Below are positions 1 to 7,963 of a stretch of DNA of 64,000 nucleotides, piece by piece; positions within the stretch are counted from its first letter, which is position 1, and the number at the start of each line of letters is the position of its first letter. The stretch covers positions 1,234,518 to 1,298,517 of the forward strand of contig NZ_KI912148.1 in the NCBI RefSeq assembly GCF_000517105.1, read 5' to 3'. The position numbers were made by a program, and so were the translations under genes. The notes below the pieces were generated by a model that ran no database searches, was not told the DNA's origin, and was given only the letters and a program-made list of their open reading frames with translations. Source of the stretch: Fischerella sp. PCC 9605. Its GTDB lineage: Bacteria > Cyanobacteriota > Cyanobacteriia > Cyanobacteriales > Nostocaceae.

Positions 1-2
1 AT

Positions 3-761
3 GTACCTCTTAATGATAGTCAAGAACAACAAGAACTACTGGCATCAGGTTTGGTAAGTATAGAATCAGGAAAGTTGCGAGTTGCTAACCGCATCTACAA
101 GCAAGTTTTTAATCAAAATTGGATTGATAAAAATCTGTATAAAACTCAAGAAGGCTTTATTGATGCCAATAATGTTGCCAAGGCAGCCCCAGAAAATAAT
201 ACACCAGAAGGTTCAGAAGATAATGAAAGAAGACCTTCAGAAGTTGCACGAGTGTTCGCATACTTATTCATAGTCATACTGGCTGTCAGTTTTATAAGTT
301 TATTAGTGTTTTTGATTTTGAAATCATCACAATCTTCATCATCATCTAAGTTTGCTCGCAGTGTCAGCGAATGTCAAAAATTTTCTTACGAACTTGATGA
401 AGCTCTTAAACAACCTCCAAATAGACTCAAAGTGATTACAAAAGGTCTATCCTGGAAAAAAGAACAGGGAATTAGTTTAAATGAGCAATGCGAAGATTTT
501 AGGAAAAATGTAGAAAAATCGGGTATTGTTCCGTCTGATATAGAAAATAAATTTAATCAAGTTCTACGCCAAGAAGCACAAACAAAAATTGATACAAATC
601 AATTAGAAGAAGCTGTAGATATATTGTGTAAGATTAGCGATGAATATGAATATATCGAAGATATAAAAAGTATATTTCAACGGTGGGAATCAACCAGAGG
701 AAATAAAATACAAAACAAAATCAACCAACTAAAATCTTCTTGCCCTGCTGCCCAATACTAA
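3..761 (+). CDS. C-terminal part of a single-pass membrane protein, possibly an AAA-like domain protein (5' end outside window)
   Basis: The frame is open to the window edge, so the start is missing; the first in-window start codon (TTG at 51) is internal. The first ~45 residues (QQELLASGLV, then GKLRVANRIYKQVF) resemble the end of the AAA-like (AAA_35) domain found in cyanobacterial signalling proteins; this is recalled from the family, not computed. A strong membrane helix follows (about residues 80-105 of the visible part, FAYLFIVILAVSFISLLVFL), then a Ser-rich stretch and a polar, mostly helical C-terminal domain with several Cys. No catalytic motif is visible in this part. The last base of the TAA stop is also the first base of a MITE-like terminal repeat, so the present C-terminus may have been set by that insertion. 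The fold assignment is tentative. Confidence 0.6.
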   Translation, partial: VPLNDSQEQQELLASGLVSIESGKLRVANRIYKQVFNQNWIDKNLYKTQEGFIDANNVAKAAPENNTPEGSEDNERRPSEVARVFAYLFIVILAVSFISLLVFLILKSSQSSSSSKFARSVSECQKFSYELDEALKQPPNRLKVITKGLSWKKEQGISLNEQCEDFRKNVEKSGIVPSDIENKFNQVLRQEAQTKIDTNQLEEAVDILCKISDEYEYIEDIKSIFQRWESTRGNKIQNKINQLKSSCPAAQY

Positions 762-989
762 GAGGATGTCTAAAAAGTACGTGAAGGGTATATTTTGTCA
801 TTCTGTAGACGCTTCTGCGGCTTAAGGCAGGGTGCGGAATGCAGTGGAGCGTAGACGCGCAGCGGCTCAAGGCAGAGTAGAATCTCGATTTGGCGTTAAG
901 TTGTGAGATGCTTCACTACGCTGGCGCTCCGTACCCTACGGGAAGGCTACGCCTACAGCATGACATTTTACACTTCTCAGACATCCTCT
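761..989. mobile_element. MITE-like element with terminal inverted repeats
   Basis: The ends are imperfect 18-bp inverted repeats, AGAGGATGTCTAAAAAGT at 761-778 and its near complement ending at 989 (11 perfect bases, then two mismatches). The 229-bp body has no ORF. It carries small dispersed repeat blocks, including a 26-bp block at 852-877 found again at 36050-36075, 60249-60274 and 60385-60410, and the motif CAGCATGACA near its right end. No target duplication is clear. The left end overlaps the stop codon of the upstream gene. Confidence 0.6.
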
Positions 990-1012
990 AAGGATTTAGA
1001 GGTCATTTATAA

Positions 1013-1190
1013 AGTAAATATTAAGTAGCGCGGCGGTGCGTTACGCGCTGCTTTAACGCAACGCCAGGTGCTACAACGGAACGGCAGGTGCTACCCTGCG
1101 GGAAGCCGCGCTGCGCGCGTCTACAAGTCGGCGAAGCCGCCCTGCGGGCGTCTACGGGAACCTCCGCAACGCACTGGCTCCCCTACAATT
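1013..1190. repeat. GC-rich composite of small dispersed repeats
   Basis: It opens with AGTAAATATTAAGTAG (1013-1028), the same end sequence as the element at 17908-18044, and continues with GTGCGTTACGCGCTGC, also in that element. The rest is a mosaic of short GC-rich palindromic blocks (CTGCGGGAAGCC, GCCCTGCGGGCGTCTAC) far above the local GC level. No coding frame looks real. This fits the small dispersed repeats described in Nostoc genomes. Confidence 0.6.
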
Positions 1191-1359
1191 TAAGGTTTAC
1201 TAGGGAACTCCAAAAAATAAATCATCCAATGGGAGCATCCCACACAACTTCTTACTCCTTGTCCTCTTTGTCTTCCAAGTTTTGCGAACGATTGAATATT
1301 TTTTTATTTGAAAGTCCTCTAATGGAATGCACCTTGTTTCTTGTCCCCTTTGTAGCGAT

Positions 1360-2928
1360 CTACAGTTTGTAAAAAAATCCATCGCTACCTACTTTCTCTT
1401 CCTTGGATGATACTCTGATTCCTTTTCTTGCTAATTTAGTTATCTTTTCCCACCAATTCCCTTTCAGCATGATAGACTGATTTTGTTTCATTGAATGTTC
1501 CCAACCATATAGAAATAAACCAACACTAATCCAAACTATTAGACTTGTAATCAATGTAACGCCGCAAACAATTAACCAACCTAGAAGTTGGTAGCCTGTC
1601 TGGATAAAAGGATTATTATGAAAGAAAGGCTGGGTGTTATATACAAGAGATTCTGGTTGACTAAAAAGACCTACAGCAATAGTTCCCCAACCACCACAGA
1701 AAAGGTGAACAGGAATCGCACCTGCTGGATCGTCAATTTTCAGCTTTTCTAAAACTTTTCCCCCTAGAATAACCACGAACCCACTGATAAAACCGATGAA
1801 AGCTCCTCTTGTCATATCTACATAAGCAGAAGAGGCTGTAATTCCTACCAAACCTCCTAAAATCCCATTGATGATTGAGGATAAGCTAGGTTTACCAACA
1901 ATAGCTGGACTACAGATAATAGCCATAGTCCCACCTGTCGCGCCTGCAATTGTAGTTGTGGCAATGATGTGGGGTACGTATTCTAAATTAGTTGTTGAAC
2001 CACCATTAAAGCCTAGCCATCCTAACCACAAAATTAGGCAACCAAGAGTTGCATAACCAAGGTTACTAGGACGAGTGAAAGCTTCTTCTGAAATATTTGT
2101 TGGAGGTTCTTGTTCAGAAAGTTGATTTAGTTCGATATCTGGGCGAGGATCGTAGTTAAAGCGGCCCCATCGCGGCTTCAGTAGCCAAGCTCCCACCAAC
2201 GCAGCCGTTCCACCCACAGTATGAACAACTGTCGAACCGGCAAAGTCTCTAAATAGCAGAGCTTGTTTAAGCCAACCATAGTGTGACCAAATCCAATGGC
2301 CGCTTAAAGGATACAAAATTCCTACAAGGAAAAAGCTGAAAAGAAAAAATGCCCAGAATTTTACACGTTCAACAACTGCCCCAGATACAATTGTGGCAGC
2401 AGTTCCAGCGAAAACTAATTGAAAGAAAAATAGAGATGCAAAGGAGTGATTTGCCCAATCTGCTTGTAAGCAAGTAAATCCATTCGGAAAAGCCAAATCA
2501 TTAGAATGTTGCGGAAACGGTAATTGAAAGGCAAAACCTATTCGACCGAAGAAACTCAAAAATTTCTGCTCTACTTCTCCCGAACAGTTATAGTATCCAT
2601 CTCCTAACATAAATCCAAAACCAAAGAGCCAGAAAGCTAATGTCGCCACACAAAAAACAACGAGATTTTTGGCTAAGACATTGGTAGCGTTGTTGTATCT
2701 ACAGAAGCCAGTTTCTAAAAGGGCAAAGCCAGCATTCATAAAAAAGACTAAAGCGCCTGCAATCAACAGCCAGATGGAACTTAATTCTTGTTTTGTGTTG
2801 GGAACTTGCGCTATTGCAGCTTCCACCCAAACCAGCACTATAATAGTGGCTAAAAGTAGATTGATGTAGAAATATCTTGAGATTCGGTTTTTTTTGAAAT
2901 TGAATCCTATAAATTTCCTTGTAGGCAT
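1360..2928 (-). CDS. amt: Ammonium transporter, Amt family
   Basis: An inner-membrane channel for NH4+/NH3 uptake. Eleven or so hydrophobic helices follow an N-terminal signal-like segment ending in AIAQVP, as in other cyanobacterial Amt proteins. Family motifs are present: GFALLETGFCRYNNATNVL near the N-terminus, DFAGSTVVHTVGG with the first conserved pore His, LGWLGFNGGS, and GAIPVHLFCGGWGT with the second pore His. From this ATG the protein has 522 residues, close to the family size. An in-frame upstream ATG at 3033 would add 35 basic residues before the signal segment; neither start has a clear Shine-Dalgarno sequence. The gene is divergent from egtC and has an NtcA-type promoter upstream (see 3095-3136), which fits nitrogen control. 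Confidence 0.92.
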   Translation of the reverse strand: MPTRKFIGFNFKKNRISRYFYINLLLATIIVLVWVEAAIAQVPNTKQELSSIWLLIAGALVFFMNAGFALLETGFCRYNNATNVLAKNLVVFCVATLAFWLFGFGFMLGDGYYNCSGEVEQKFLSFFGRIGFAFQLPFPQHSNDLAFPNGFTCLQADWANHSFASLFFFQLVFAGTAATIVSGAVVERVKFWAFFLFSFFLVGILYPLSGHWIWSHYGWLKQALLFRDFAGSTVVHTVGGTAALVGAWLLKPRWGRFNYDPRPDIELNQLSEQEPPTNISEEAFTRPSNLGYATLGCLILWLGWLGFNGGSTTNLEYVPHIIATTTIAGATGGTMAIICSPAIVGKPSLSSIINGILGGLVGITASSAYVDMTRGAFIGFISGFVVILGGKVLEKLKIDDPAGAIPVHLFCGGWGTIAVGLFSQPESLVYNTQPFFHNNPFIQTGYQLLGWLIVCGVTLITSLIVWISVGLFLYGWEHSMKQNQSIMLKGNWWEKITKLARKGIRVSSKEEKVGSDGFFYKL

Positions 2929-3094
2929 TGATTTTAGCAGGATTGATGGAAATTTGGTTGTTTTAAACAATATTTCACACCGCAGATATGTTTGCAACTG
3001 ATGTTTATTTTTATTGCGTCTAACAAATACCACGAAAGTGACGAGAAAATTTATTGAGCTGACTTACATCCAAATCTTTATTGAAGAAGGGTTT

Positions 3095-3136
3095 AGGCTA
3101 ACTGTGGCTTGAGGCTATTCAAGTTGGAAATTATAC
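3095..3136 (-). promoter_or_regulatory. Probable NtcA-activated promoter of the ammonium transporter gene
   Basis: On the minus strand, GTATAATTTCCAAC (3123-3136) matches the NtcA box GTA-N8-TAC except for one base in the second half-site (AAC). Exactly 22 nt downstream is TAGCCT (3095-3100), which fits the -10 pattern TAN3T. Box, 20-23 nt spacing and -10 are the known layout of NtcA-activated cyanobacterial promoters, and ammonium transporter genes are typical NtcA targets. The predicted transcript start is near 3088. The motif was found by eye, without genome-wide scoring. Confidence 0.6.
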
Positions 3137-3281
3137 ACAAATAAAGTTAGTAAGGTTAACTTGTGTTTAGCTTAAAAAAGCAATTAAGCGATCGCGACAG
3201 CAGAGAAATTCATATAATTTTCAGGGAATTCTCACCTTCAAAGCTTAATCTCTACAATTATTGGGAGTCCATTCCTGAAAA

Positions 3282-4070
3282 ATGTGTCGTTTATTAGCTT
3301 ACCTCGGTTCACCAGTTTCTCTAGAACCTCTGTTGTACGAACCAGAACACTCGCTGGTAGTCCAAAGCTATCAACCCCGCGAAATGCTGTCTGGGGTTGT
3401 TAACGCTGATGGCTTTGGTGTAGGTTGGTATCATGTTCAAAAAGATACCAAACCTTTTATTTACAAAAACACGTTTCCGATTTGGAATGATATCAATTTA
3501 TCTAGTCTCAGCCGCTATGTGGAGTCTGGGTGTGTGCTTTCCTACGTTCGCAGTGCTACACCGGGACAGGCGCTGGATTTTAGTAACTGCCAGCCATTTC
3601 AATATCAACGTCTGTTATTCACTCACAATGGTCGCATTGACAAATTTCGGCAGACACTATACCTACCAATTCGCAAACTTCTAAGTGATGAAATTTATCG
3701 GTGGGTTAGTGGAAGCACTGATTCAGAACATATTTTTGCTTTGCTGTTGTCTCAGTTGCAAACAAACCCAGGCAAAACTCTGGAGCAGGCTTTACACACA
3801 ATATTGCTAAAACTGGTAGATATGGCGCAAAGTTACCAAACCTACATATCCGCCAACGTAGTGATCGGCGATGGCGATCGCCTCATCGCTTCTCGCTTTA
3901 GCAGCACTTCACCTGCTCCTTCTCTTTACTGGACAGCTAACGATCCAACTTTCCCCAATGCCGTCATTATTGCCTCAGAACCTCTGTTTGCAGGTAATTG
4001 GACTCCTTGCCCAGAAAACAGCATTATCAGTGTGGGAGCTGACTGTGATATTAGAATTGAGCAAATCTAG
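3282..4070 (+). CDS. egtC: Class II glutamine amidotransferase, EgtC-like (ergothioneine biosynthesis)
   Basis: The protein begins MCRLLAYLG, so the N-terminal nucleophile Cys2 of class II (Ntn) amidotransferases is exposed after Met removal. ADGFGVGWY, SYVRSATPG and LFTHNGRI are the usual EgtC/GATase-II motifs. Length is 262 residues, normal for EgtC. The known EgtC reaction removes the gamma-glutamyl group from gamma-glutamyl-hercynylcysteine sulfoxide. The gene overlaps egtB by 26 bp, with egtD next, so the three form one operon. The role rests on sequence and context together; other EgtC-like amidohydrolases exist, but not normally beside egtB and egtD. Confidence 0.88.
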   Translation: MCRLLAYLGSPVSLEPLLYEPEHSLVVQSYQPREMLSGVVNADGFGVGWYHVQKDTKPFIYKNTFPIWNDINLSSLSRYVESGCVLSYVRSATPGQALDFSNCQPFQYQRLLFTHNGRIDKFRQTLYLPIRKLLSDEIYRWVSGSTDSEHIFALLLSQLQTNPGKTLEQALHTILLKLVDMAQSYQTYISANVVIGDGDRLIASRFSSTSPAPSLYWTANDPTFPNAVIIASEPLFAGNWTPCPENSIISVGADCDIRIEQI

Positions 4071-5361
4071 TTTCAAACAGGCAATTTCTCGCGCCTTTAT
4101 TCAATGTCGTACTAAAACTCTCGCCTTGTTTGAGGGCATAGATGAAGCTACCTTTTGCCGTCAAGCTCATCCTGACTTTAGTCCTGTTGGTTGGCACTTG
4201 GGGCATATTGCTTACACTGAGTCTTTGTGGCTACTAGAGCATAATGCAGGCTTACCCTGTATGTTTCCCCAATACCGCAAGCTATTCGCGGCTAATGGTT
4301 TGCCTAAATGCGATCGCGTCAAATTACCCAAACCAAAAGAAATTCGTTATTACCTAGACACAGTCAGAGAAAAAGTGCTGAATTATTTAGAAGTAGCTGA
4401 TTTAGAAACACAAGAACCTCTTTGGCGCTTTTTAATTCAGCACGAAAGCCAGCACAGCGAGATTATTACCTTTGTGTTGGAATTAGTCAAAAGTCAAGAG
4501 TCAAGAGTCAAGAGTTGTACAGACGTGCCATGGCACGTCTGTACAGAGTCAAAAGTCAAGAGTCAAAAGTCAAGAGTCAAAAGTCAAGAGTCAAATTTAG
4601 TTACTTTGGACTCTGCGAAGCAGGTAGAGATGATCCAAATCCCTGCTGATGAATTTGAGATGGGTAATAACTCGGCAGATGCCTTAGATAACGAGCGCCC
4701 AGCCCATTGCGTATATCTGGATGCTTACCATATTGACCGTTACCCTGTGACTTGTGGGCAATATCGAACATTTATGACAGCAGGGGGTTATGAAAATTCG
4801 CAGTGGTGGTCAGCAGCAGGTTGGGAATGGCTGCAAACAGAAAAAGTGACCCAACCCCTCTACTGGCGTGATGAGCCAGCCTGGGATAATCACCCAGTTT
4901 GCGGTGTTAGTTGGTATGAAGCAGAAGCCTATGCTCGGTTTGTAGGAAAACGCTTACCTACAGAAGCCGAGTGGGAGAAAGCAGCGAGTTGGGATGCAAA
5001 AGTTAATCGTTGCCGCATCTATCCTTGGGGAGATGAAGAACCAACACCCAAATATTGCAACTACGATACCAACATGGGCAAGACAGCAGCAGTAGATACT
5101 TACCCTGCTGGACAAAGCGCCTATGGTTTGTACGATACTTTAGGCAATGTCTGGGAGTGGACAGCTACCTGGTTTGATAGCTATGAAGGCTTTCAGTATT
5201 ACCCTTACATTGGGTACTCGCAGGTTTATTTTGACCATCAACATCGTGTTTTAAAAGGTGGTAGTTGGGCAACTCGTCCTTGGGCGCTACGATGTAGTTT
5301 TCGCAATTGGTATCATCCTGGTGTGCGCCAGATTTTAGCGGGGTTTCGTTGTGTTCGATAG
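4045..5361 (+). CDS. egtB: Ergothioneine sulfoxide synthase EgtB with a repeat-derived linker insertion
   Basis: A non-heme iron enzyme that joins hercynine and a thiol donor using O2. The N-terminal DinB-like half has GWHLGHIAYTE and the HESQHSE (HxxxHxE) iron-ligand region. The C-terminal formylglycine-generating-enzyme fold shows DRYPVTCGQYRTFM, RLPTEAEWEKAA, GNVWEWTATW and LKGGSWATRPWALRC. I chose GTG 4045 because GGGAG lies 6 nt upstream and no in-frame ATG occurs before the domain; this gives 438 residues and a 26-bp overlap with egtC, suggesting translational coupling. Codons at 4485-4595 are eleven AGTCAAA/AGTCAAG heptamers interrupted by a perfect 30-bp palindrome, adding about 37 residues (KSQESRVKS type) between the two domains without breaking the frame. 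With EgtC present, gamma-glutamylcysteine is the expected thiol donor (inference). Confidence 0.9.
   Translation: MILELSKSSFKQAISRAFIQCRTKTLALFEGIDEATFCRQAHPDFSPVGWHLGHIAYTESLWLLEHNAGLPCMFPQYRKLFAANGLPKCDRVKLPKPKEIRYYLDTVREKVLNYLEVADLETQEPLWRFLIQHESQHSEIITFVLELVKSQESRVKSCTDVPWHVCTESKVKSQKSRVKSQESNLVTLDSAKQVEMIQIPADEFEMGNNSADALDNERPAHCVYLDAYHIDRYPVTCGQYRTFMTAGGYENSQWWSAAGWEWLQTEKVTQPLYWRDEPAWDNHPVCGVSWYEAEAYARFVGKRLPTEAEWEKAASWDAKVNRCRIYPWGDEEPTPKYCNYDTNMGKTAAVDTYPAGQSAYGLYDTLGNVWEWTATWFDSYEGFQYYPYIGYSQVYFDHQHRVLKGGSWATRPWALRCSFRNWYHPGVRQILAGFRCVR
4485..4595. repeat. In-frame heptamer array with nested 30-bp palindrome inside egtB
   Basis: Four heptamers (4485-4512), a perfect 30-bp palindrome centred on CCATGG (4516-4545), then seven more heptamers (4547-4595). 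The palindrome has the form GTAnAGACG...CGTCTnTAC, the same family as hairpins at 22385-22414 and 53983-54010. The heptamer also occurs in spacers near 7190-7240 and 46970-47000, so both are dispersed repeats that have entered a coding region. Confidence 0.85.
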
Positions 5362-5365
5362 GAAA

Positions 5366-5424
5366 TGGTTAGTAGTTAGTGGTTAGTGGTTAGTTGTGTT
5401 ACCACTAACCACTAACCACTAACA
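5366..5424. repeat. STRR-type inverted heptamer repeat between egtB and egtD
   Basis: Runs of GTTAGTG/GTTAGTA followed by complementary CCACTAA units can fold into a long hairpin. It lies in the 223-bp egtB-egtD spacer and may weaken or stabilise the transcript locally; no U-tract follows, so it does not look like an intrinsic terminator. Confidence 0.6.
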
Positions 5425-5584
5425 AGTCTCTGCCAAATTAATCAAAAAATCCAAACAGACAGGTATAGCCCACAATTAATCTAGCTTAAGCGTGATGCTA
5501 TGGGGCATCGCTTTGTGTTTCACTAGCTGAGGTTTGGGGTTCGCAGTAGAAAGCGTTCCATCAGACCAAGTCAATGGAGGAGTA

Positions 5585-6607
5585 ATGACAGTATCTAAAC
5601 CTGCCAATAGCAGTGTTAGTTCCGAACACCGCTTGCAAATAAAGCGTTTGCTAGAACCAACTTCGGTTATTTCTTCAAGCACTGGAGGCGATGTGGTGAA
5701 GGGACTAACTCAGATGCCTAAAACTCTGCCGCCACGTTACTTCTACGATGACCGTGGTTCTGAGTTATTTGAGCAAATCTGTGGGTTGCCAGAGTATTAT
5801 CTCACGCGTACAGAGACAGCAATTTTACAAAAGTGTGCTAGTGAAATTGCCCAAATAACAGGTGCTAGTGAAATTGTTGAGCTGGGTAGTGGCAGTTCAA
5901 CCAAAACCCGGATTTTGCTGGATGCCTACCAACAGCAAGGCTTACCTCTGCATTATTTACCGATTGACGTGAGTGCAGGCATACTCGAAAGTAGCGCGCT
6001 TTCACTACTAGCAGATTATCCCTCATTGCAAGTTTATGCTCTAGCAGGAACCTACGAATTAGCTCTTTCTCAAATTGAACCCAGCGAATTACCCAGCCGG
6101 ATGATTTGTTTTATCGGTAGCACTTTGGGTAATTTAAATTCGCAAGAGTGTGATTTGTTCTTATCCCAGGTTATAACTGCTTTGCAAGTGGGAGAGTATT
6201 TCTTATTAGGGGTAGACTTGCAAAAGCCAAAACATATTTTGGAAGCTGCTTATAGCGATCGCCAAGGTGTGACAGCAGCGTTTAACCTGAATATGTTAGA
6301 GCATCTCAATTGGCGATTTGATGGCAATTTTGACACCACCCAATTTGAACACTGGGCATTTTACAATGAAACTGAACATCAAATTGAGATGCACTTAAAA
6401 AGCAAGTGTAAGCAAAGCGTAGAATTAGGATCTCTCAAACTTAATGTTCATTTTGAACCAGATGAAACCATCCATACCGAAATTTCCCGGAAATTCAACC
6501 TTAATACCATCCAGCAAGAACTGAAAGCCAAGGGTTTAGTACCACAAAAAATGTGGACTGACGAAAATCAATGGTTCGGTTTGTTACTGTGTAAATTACA
6601 AGCATAG
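5585..6607 (+). CDS. egtD: L-histidine N-alpha-methyltransferase EgtD
   Basis: The enzyme trimethylates histidine to hercynine with S-adenosylmethionine, the first step of ergothioneine synthesis. The SAM-binding motif EIVELGSGSSTKTRILLDA is clear, as are the family segments PPRYFYDDRGSELFEQI near the N-terminus and CFIGSTLGN. I chose ATG 5585 because GGAGG lies just upstream; an in-frame ATG at 5534 would add 17 residues with no conserved features. Length is 340 residues, near the family norm. It follows egtC and egtB on the same strand. No egtA or egtE homologue is in the window, so the thiol donor and C-S lyase steps must be encoded elsewhere. Confidence 0.92.
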   Translation: MTVSKPANSSVSSEHRLQIKRLLEPTSVISSSTGGDVVKGLTQMPKTLPPRYFYDDRGSELFEQICGLPEYYLTRTETAILQKCASEIAQITGASEIVELGSGSSTKTRILLDAYQQQGLPLHYLPIDVSAGILESSALSLLADYPSLQVYALAGTYELALSQIEPSELPSRMICFIGSTLGNLNSQECDLFLSQVITALQVGEYFLLGVDLQKPKHILEAAYSDRQGVTAAFNLNMLEHLNWRFDGNFDTTQFEHWAFYNETEHQIEMHLKSKCKQSVELGSLKLNVHFEPDETIHTEISRKFNLNTIQQELKAKGLVPQKMWTDENQWFGLLLCKLQA

Positions 6608-6608
6608 T

Positions 6609-6710
6609 AGGGGATTGGGGATTGGGGATTAGGAGAATTATGAGTGATGAATGCTGAATGCTGAAAATTTCATAATTCATAATTCATAATTCATAATTCA
6701 TAATTTTTAT
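6609..6710. repeat. STRR heptamers GGGGATT and CATAATT
   Basis: About three GGGGATT units, then TGAATGC units and five to six CATAATT units, between the end of egtD and the frameshifted gene. It is typical of cyanobacterial short tandemly repeated repetitive sequences. No gene is seen. Confidence 0.7.
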
Positions 6711-6727
6711 GCCCCAGCCCCTTTCCC

Positions 6728-7055
6728 TTAACCTCCAACATGAATAGCGGGATGCCGTTCAGGGTTCCTATCAGCCTTACGCAAGACTTCACGGGTAACT
6801 ACAGCAATATCCCCTTCACCAAATAGGATAAAGCGCAGCAAATATTGGATTGGATTGCCCTCTCTCTGCCCAGCCGAAGTAGGCATGGGGCAATTTCTTG
6901 TTTTGATGTCGGATATATAAAAGGATAGCTGCGATCGCATTCGGTACGGCAGCATCTTGAACTCGCAGAATCCGATACTCACCCACCTGTACTCGTTTCA
7001 CCCGGATAATATTTGCGAATTCTGAGGCATCAGATACCTGAATTTCTAAGACTCG
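6728..7055 (-). pseudogene. Frameshifted remnant of a conserved-looking protein of unknown function
   Basis: Two overlapping frames on the minus strand give one continuous protein-like sequence if one base is shifted near 6860-6870, in a GA-rich run. The first frame reads VSDASEFANIIRVKRVQVGE, then DAAVPNAIAAILLYIRHQ and FGWAERG. The second continues NPIQYLLRFILFGEGDIAVV, then TREVLRKADRNPERHPAIHV to a stop at 6728. There is no ATG: upstream of GTG 7001 the frame stays open to a TAG at 7056-7058, so the N-terminus may also be lost. The regular helical pattern suggests a once-real gene. I do not recognise the family. A sequencing indel would also explain the break. Confidence 0.5.
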
Positions 7056-7732
7056 CTAGCAATTATTGAGTCTTAGGCGATCGCGTTGTTGCAATTTTGG
7101 CAATTTGGGGTGAAATGTTCATTCTTTGTTATGAATAAAGTTCACAACAAAAAATAAAAATTTCATACTTACTTATAGTCAGCATCCAGAGTTAAGAGTC
7201 AAGTATTCATCTGGATTTTGGACTGTTAACTCTTGACTAACCTAATGAAAAAAATTGCTAGATAGACATATATCAGTTTACAACTGACTAAGTAATGATG
7301 GGTATCACCCATCATACTTTTAGCTACAAATTAAAAATATAAAACTTATTTTTCCACTGTGTTTCGTTAATTACGACATTTTATTTTGGTTATACTATGG
7401 CTCAATCTTGCTAATGTAATTAGAGCATTTTGGCTAGCAAAATTAGTATTTTACTGCTATGCTTTCACGTTTTTTTTGATTTTTTGCTGATGAAAAAACT
7501 TGCCAAAATGGCAACCTAACCCTGATTTATTCAGTTAAATTACAGAAAGATAAACGACTTCAAGGGTGTTGTTATCAGGGTGTATCACAATCAAAAATAT
7601 TTTTGTGGTACACTCTCTACCCAACCATTTACAGATGAGTAGAAAGCACATGTAAACATGATACACAAATTATTTTTCTATTCAATAAATATTAATAATT
7701 AGATTTGACATTTGCCTCAACAGGAATATCCG
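7056..7732. other. AT-rich intergenic region without a recognised gene
   Basis: It includes a weak inverted pair of the AGTCAAG/AGAGTTAA heptamer family around 7190-7240. No frame has a plausible start, length and codon use. The right part may carry a promoter for the small ORF at 7733, but I see no clear box. Confidence 0.5.
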
Positions 7733-7870
7733 ATGCGTATTGGCGCTGTTCCACACCTTAACCCCCTAAACAAATGGCAGCGTCTGTATATGTTCCTGTT
7801 CGCTCCAGTGGTAAATGTCAGAGTGGGAGTAACAAGCGATTGGTATGCTGACTCCCACTCTTATTTTTGA
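7733..7870 (+). CDS. Possible 45-residue small protein
   Basis: The ORF starts at ATG with AGGA 7 nt upstream (7722-7725), a good ribosome-binding site. It begins MRIGAVPHLNPLNKWQRLYM and has a short hydrophobic stretch, then ends SHSYF. It was too short for ordinary ORF listing. The 3' end of the frame coincides with the hairpin at 7820-7861, so the true product could instead be a short non-coding transcript ending in that hairpin. I do not recognise the sequence. Confidence 0.3.
   Translation: MRIGAVPHLNPLNKWQRLYMFLFAPVVNVRVGVTSDWYADSHSYF
7820..7868 (+). terminator. Hairpin and U-run resembling an intrinsic terminator
   Basis: AGAGTGGGAGT (7820-7830) pairs perfectly with ACTCCCACTCT (7851-7861) across a 20-nt loop, followed by TATTTTTG. 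It would end a transcript read from the left; the only candidates upstream are the small ORF at 7733 or a small RNA. Confidence 0.55.
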
Positions 7871-7963
7871 GAGTGAGCTACTTAATTCAGTTACCTCACC
7901 ATCCCTGACTTTTCAAGGTATTTATTATTGTGTCAAATTGATATCACTAATCACGAAAATTAC

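Noticed and set aside
1088-1372. 94-residue ORF after the first MITE-like element
   Set aside because: Its first half is translated dispersed repeat and the rest overlaps the end of the ammonium transporter gene.
3871-4044. EgtB starting at ATG 3871
   Set aside because: The added residues are Leu/Ala-rich antisense-like sequence overlapping egtC in another frame; GTG 4045 has a good ribosome site and fits the domain.
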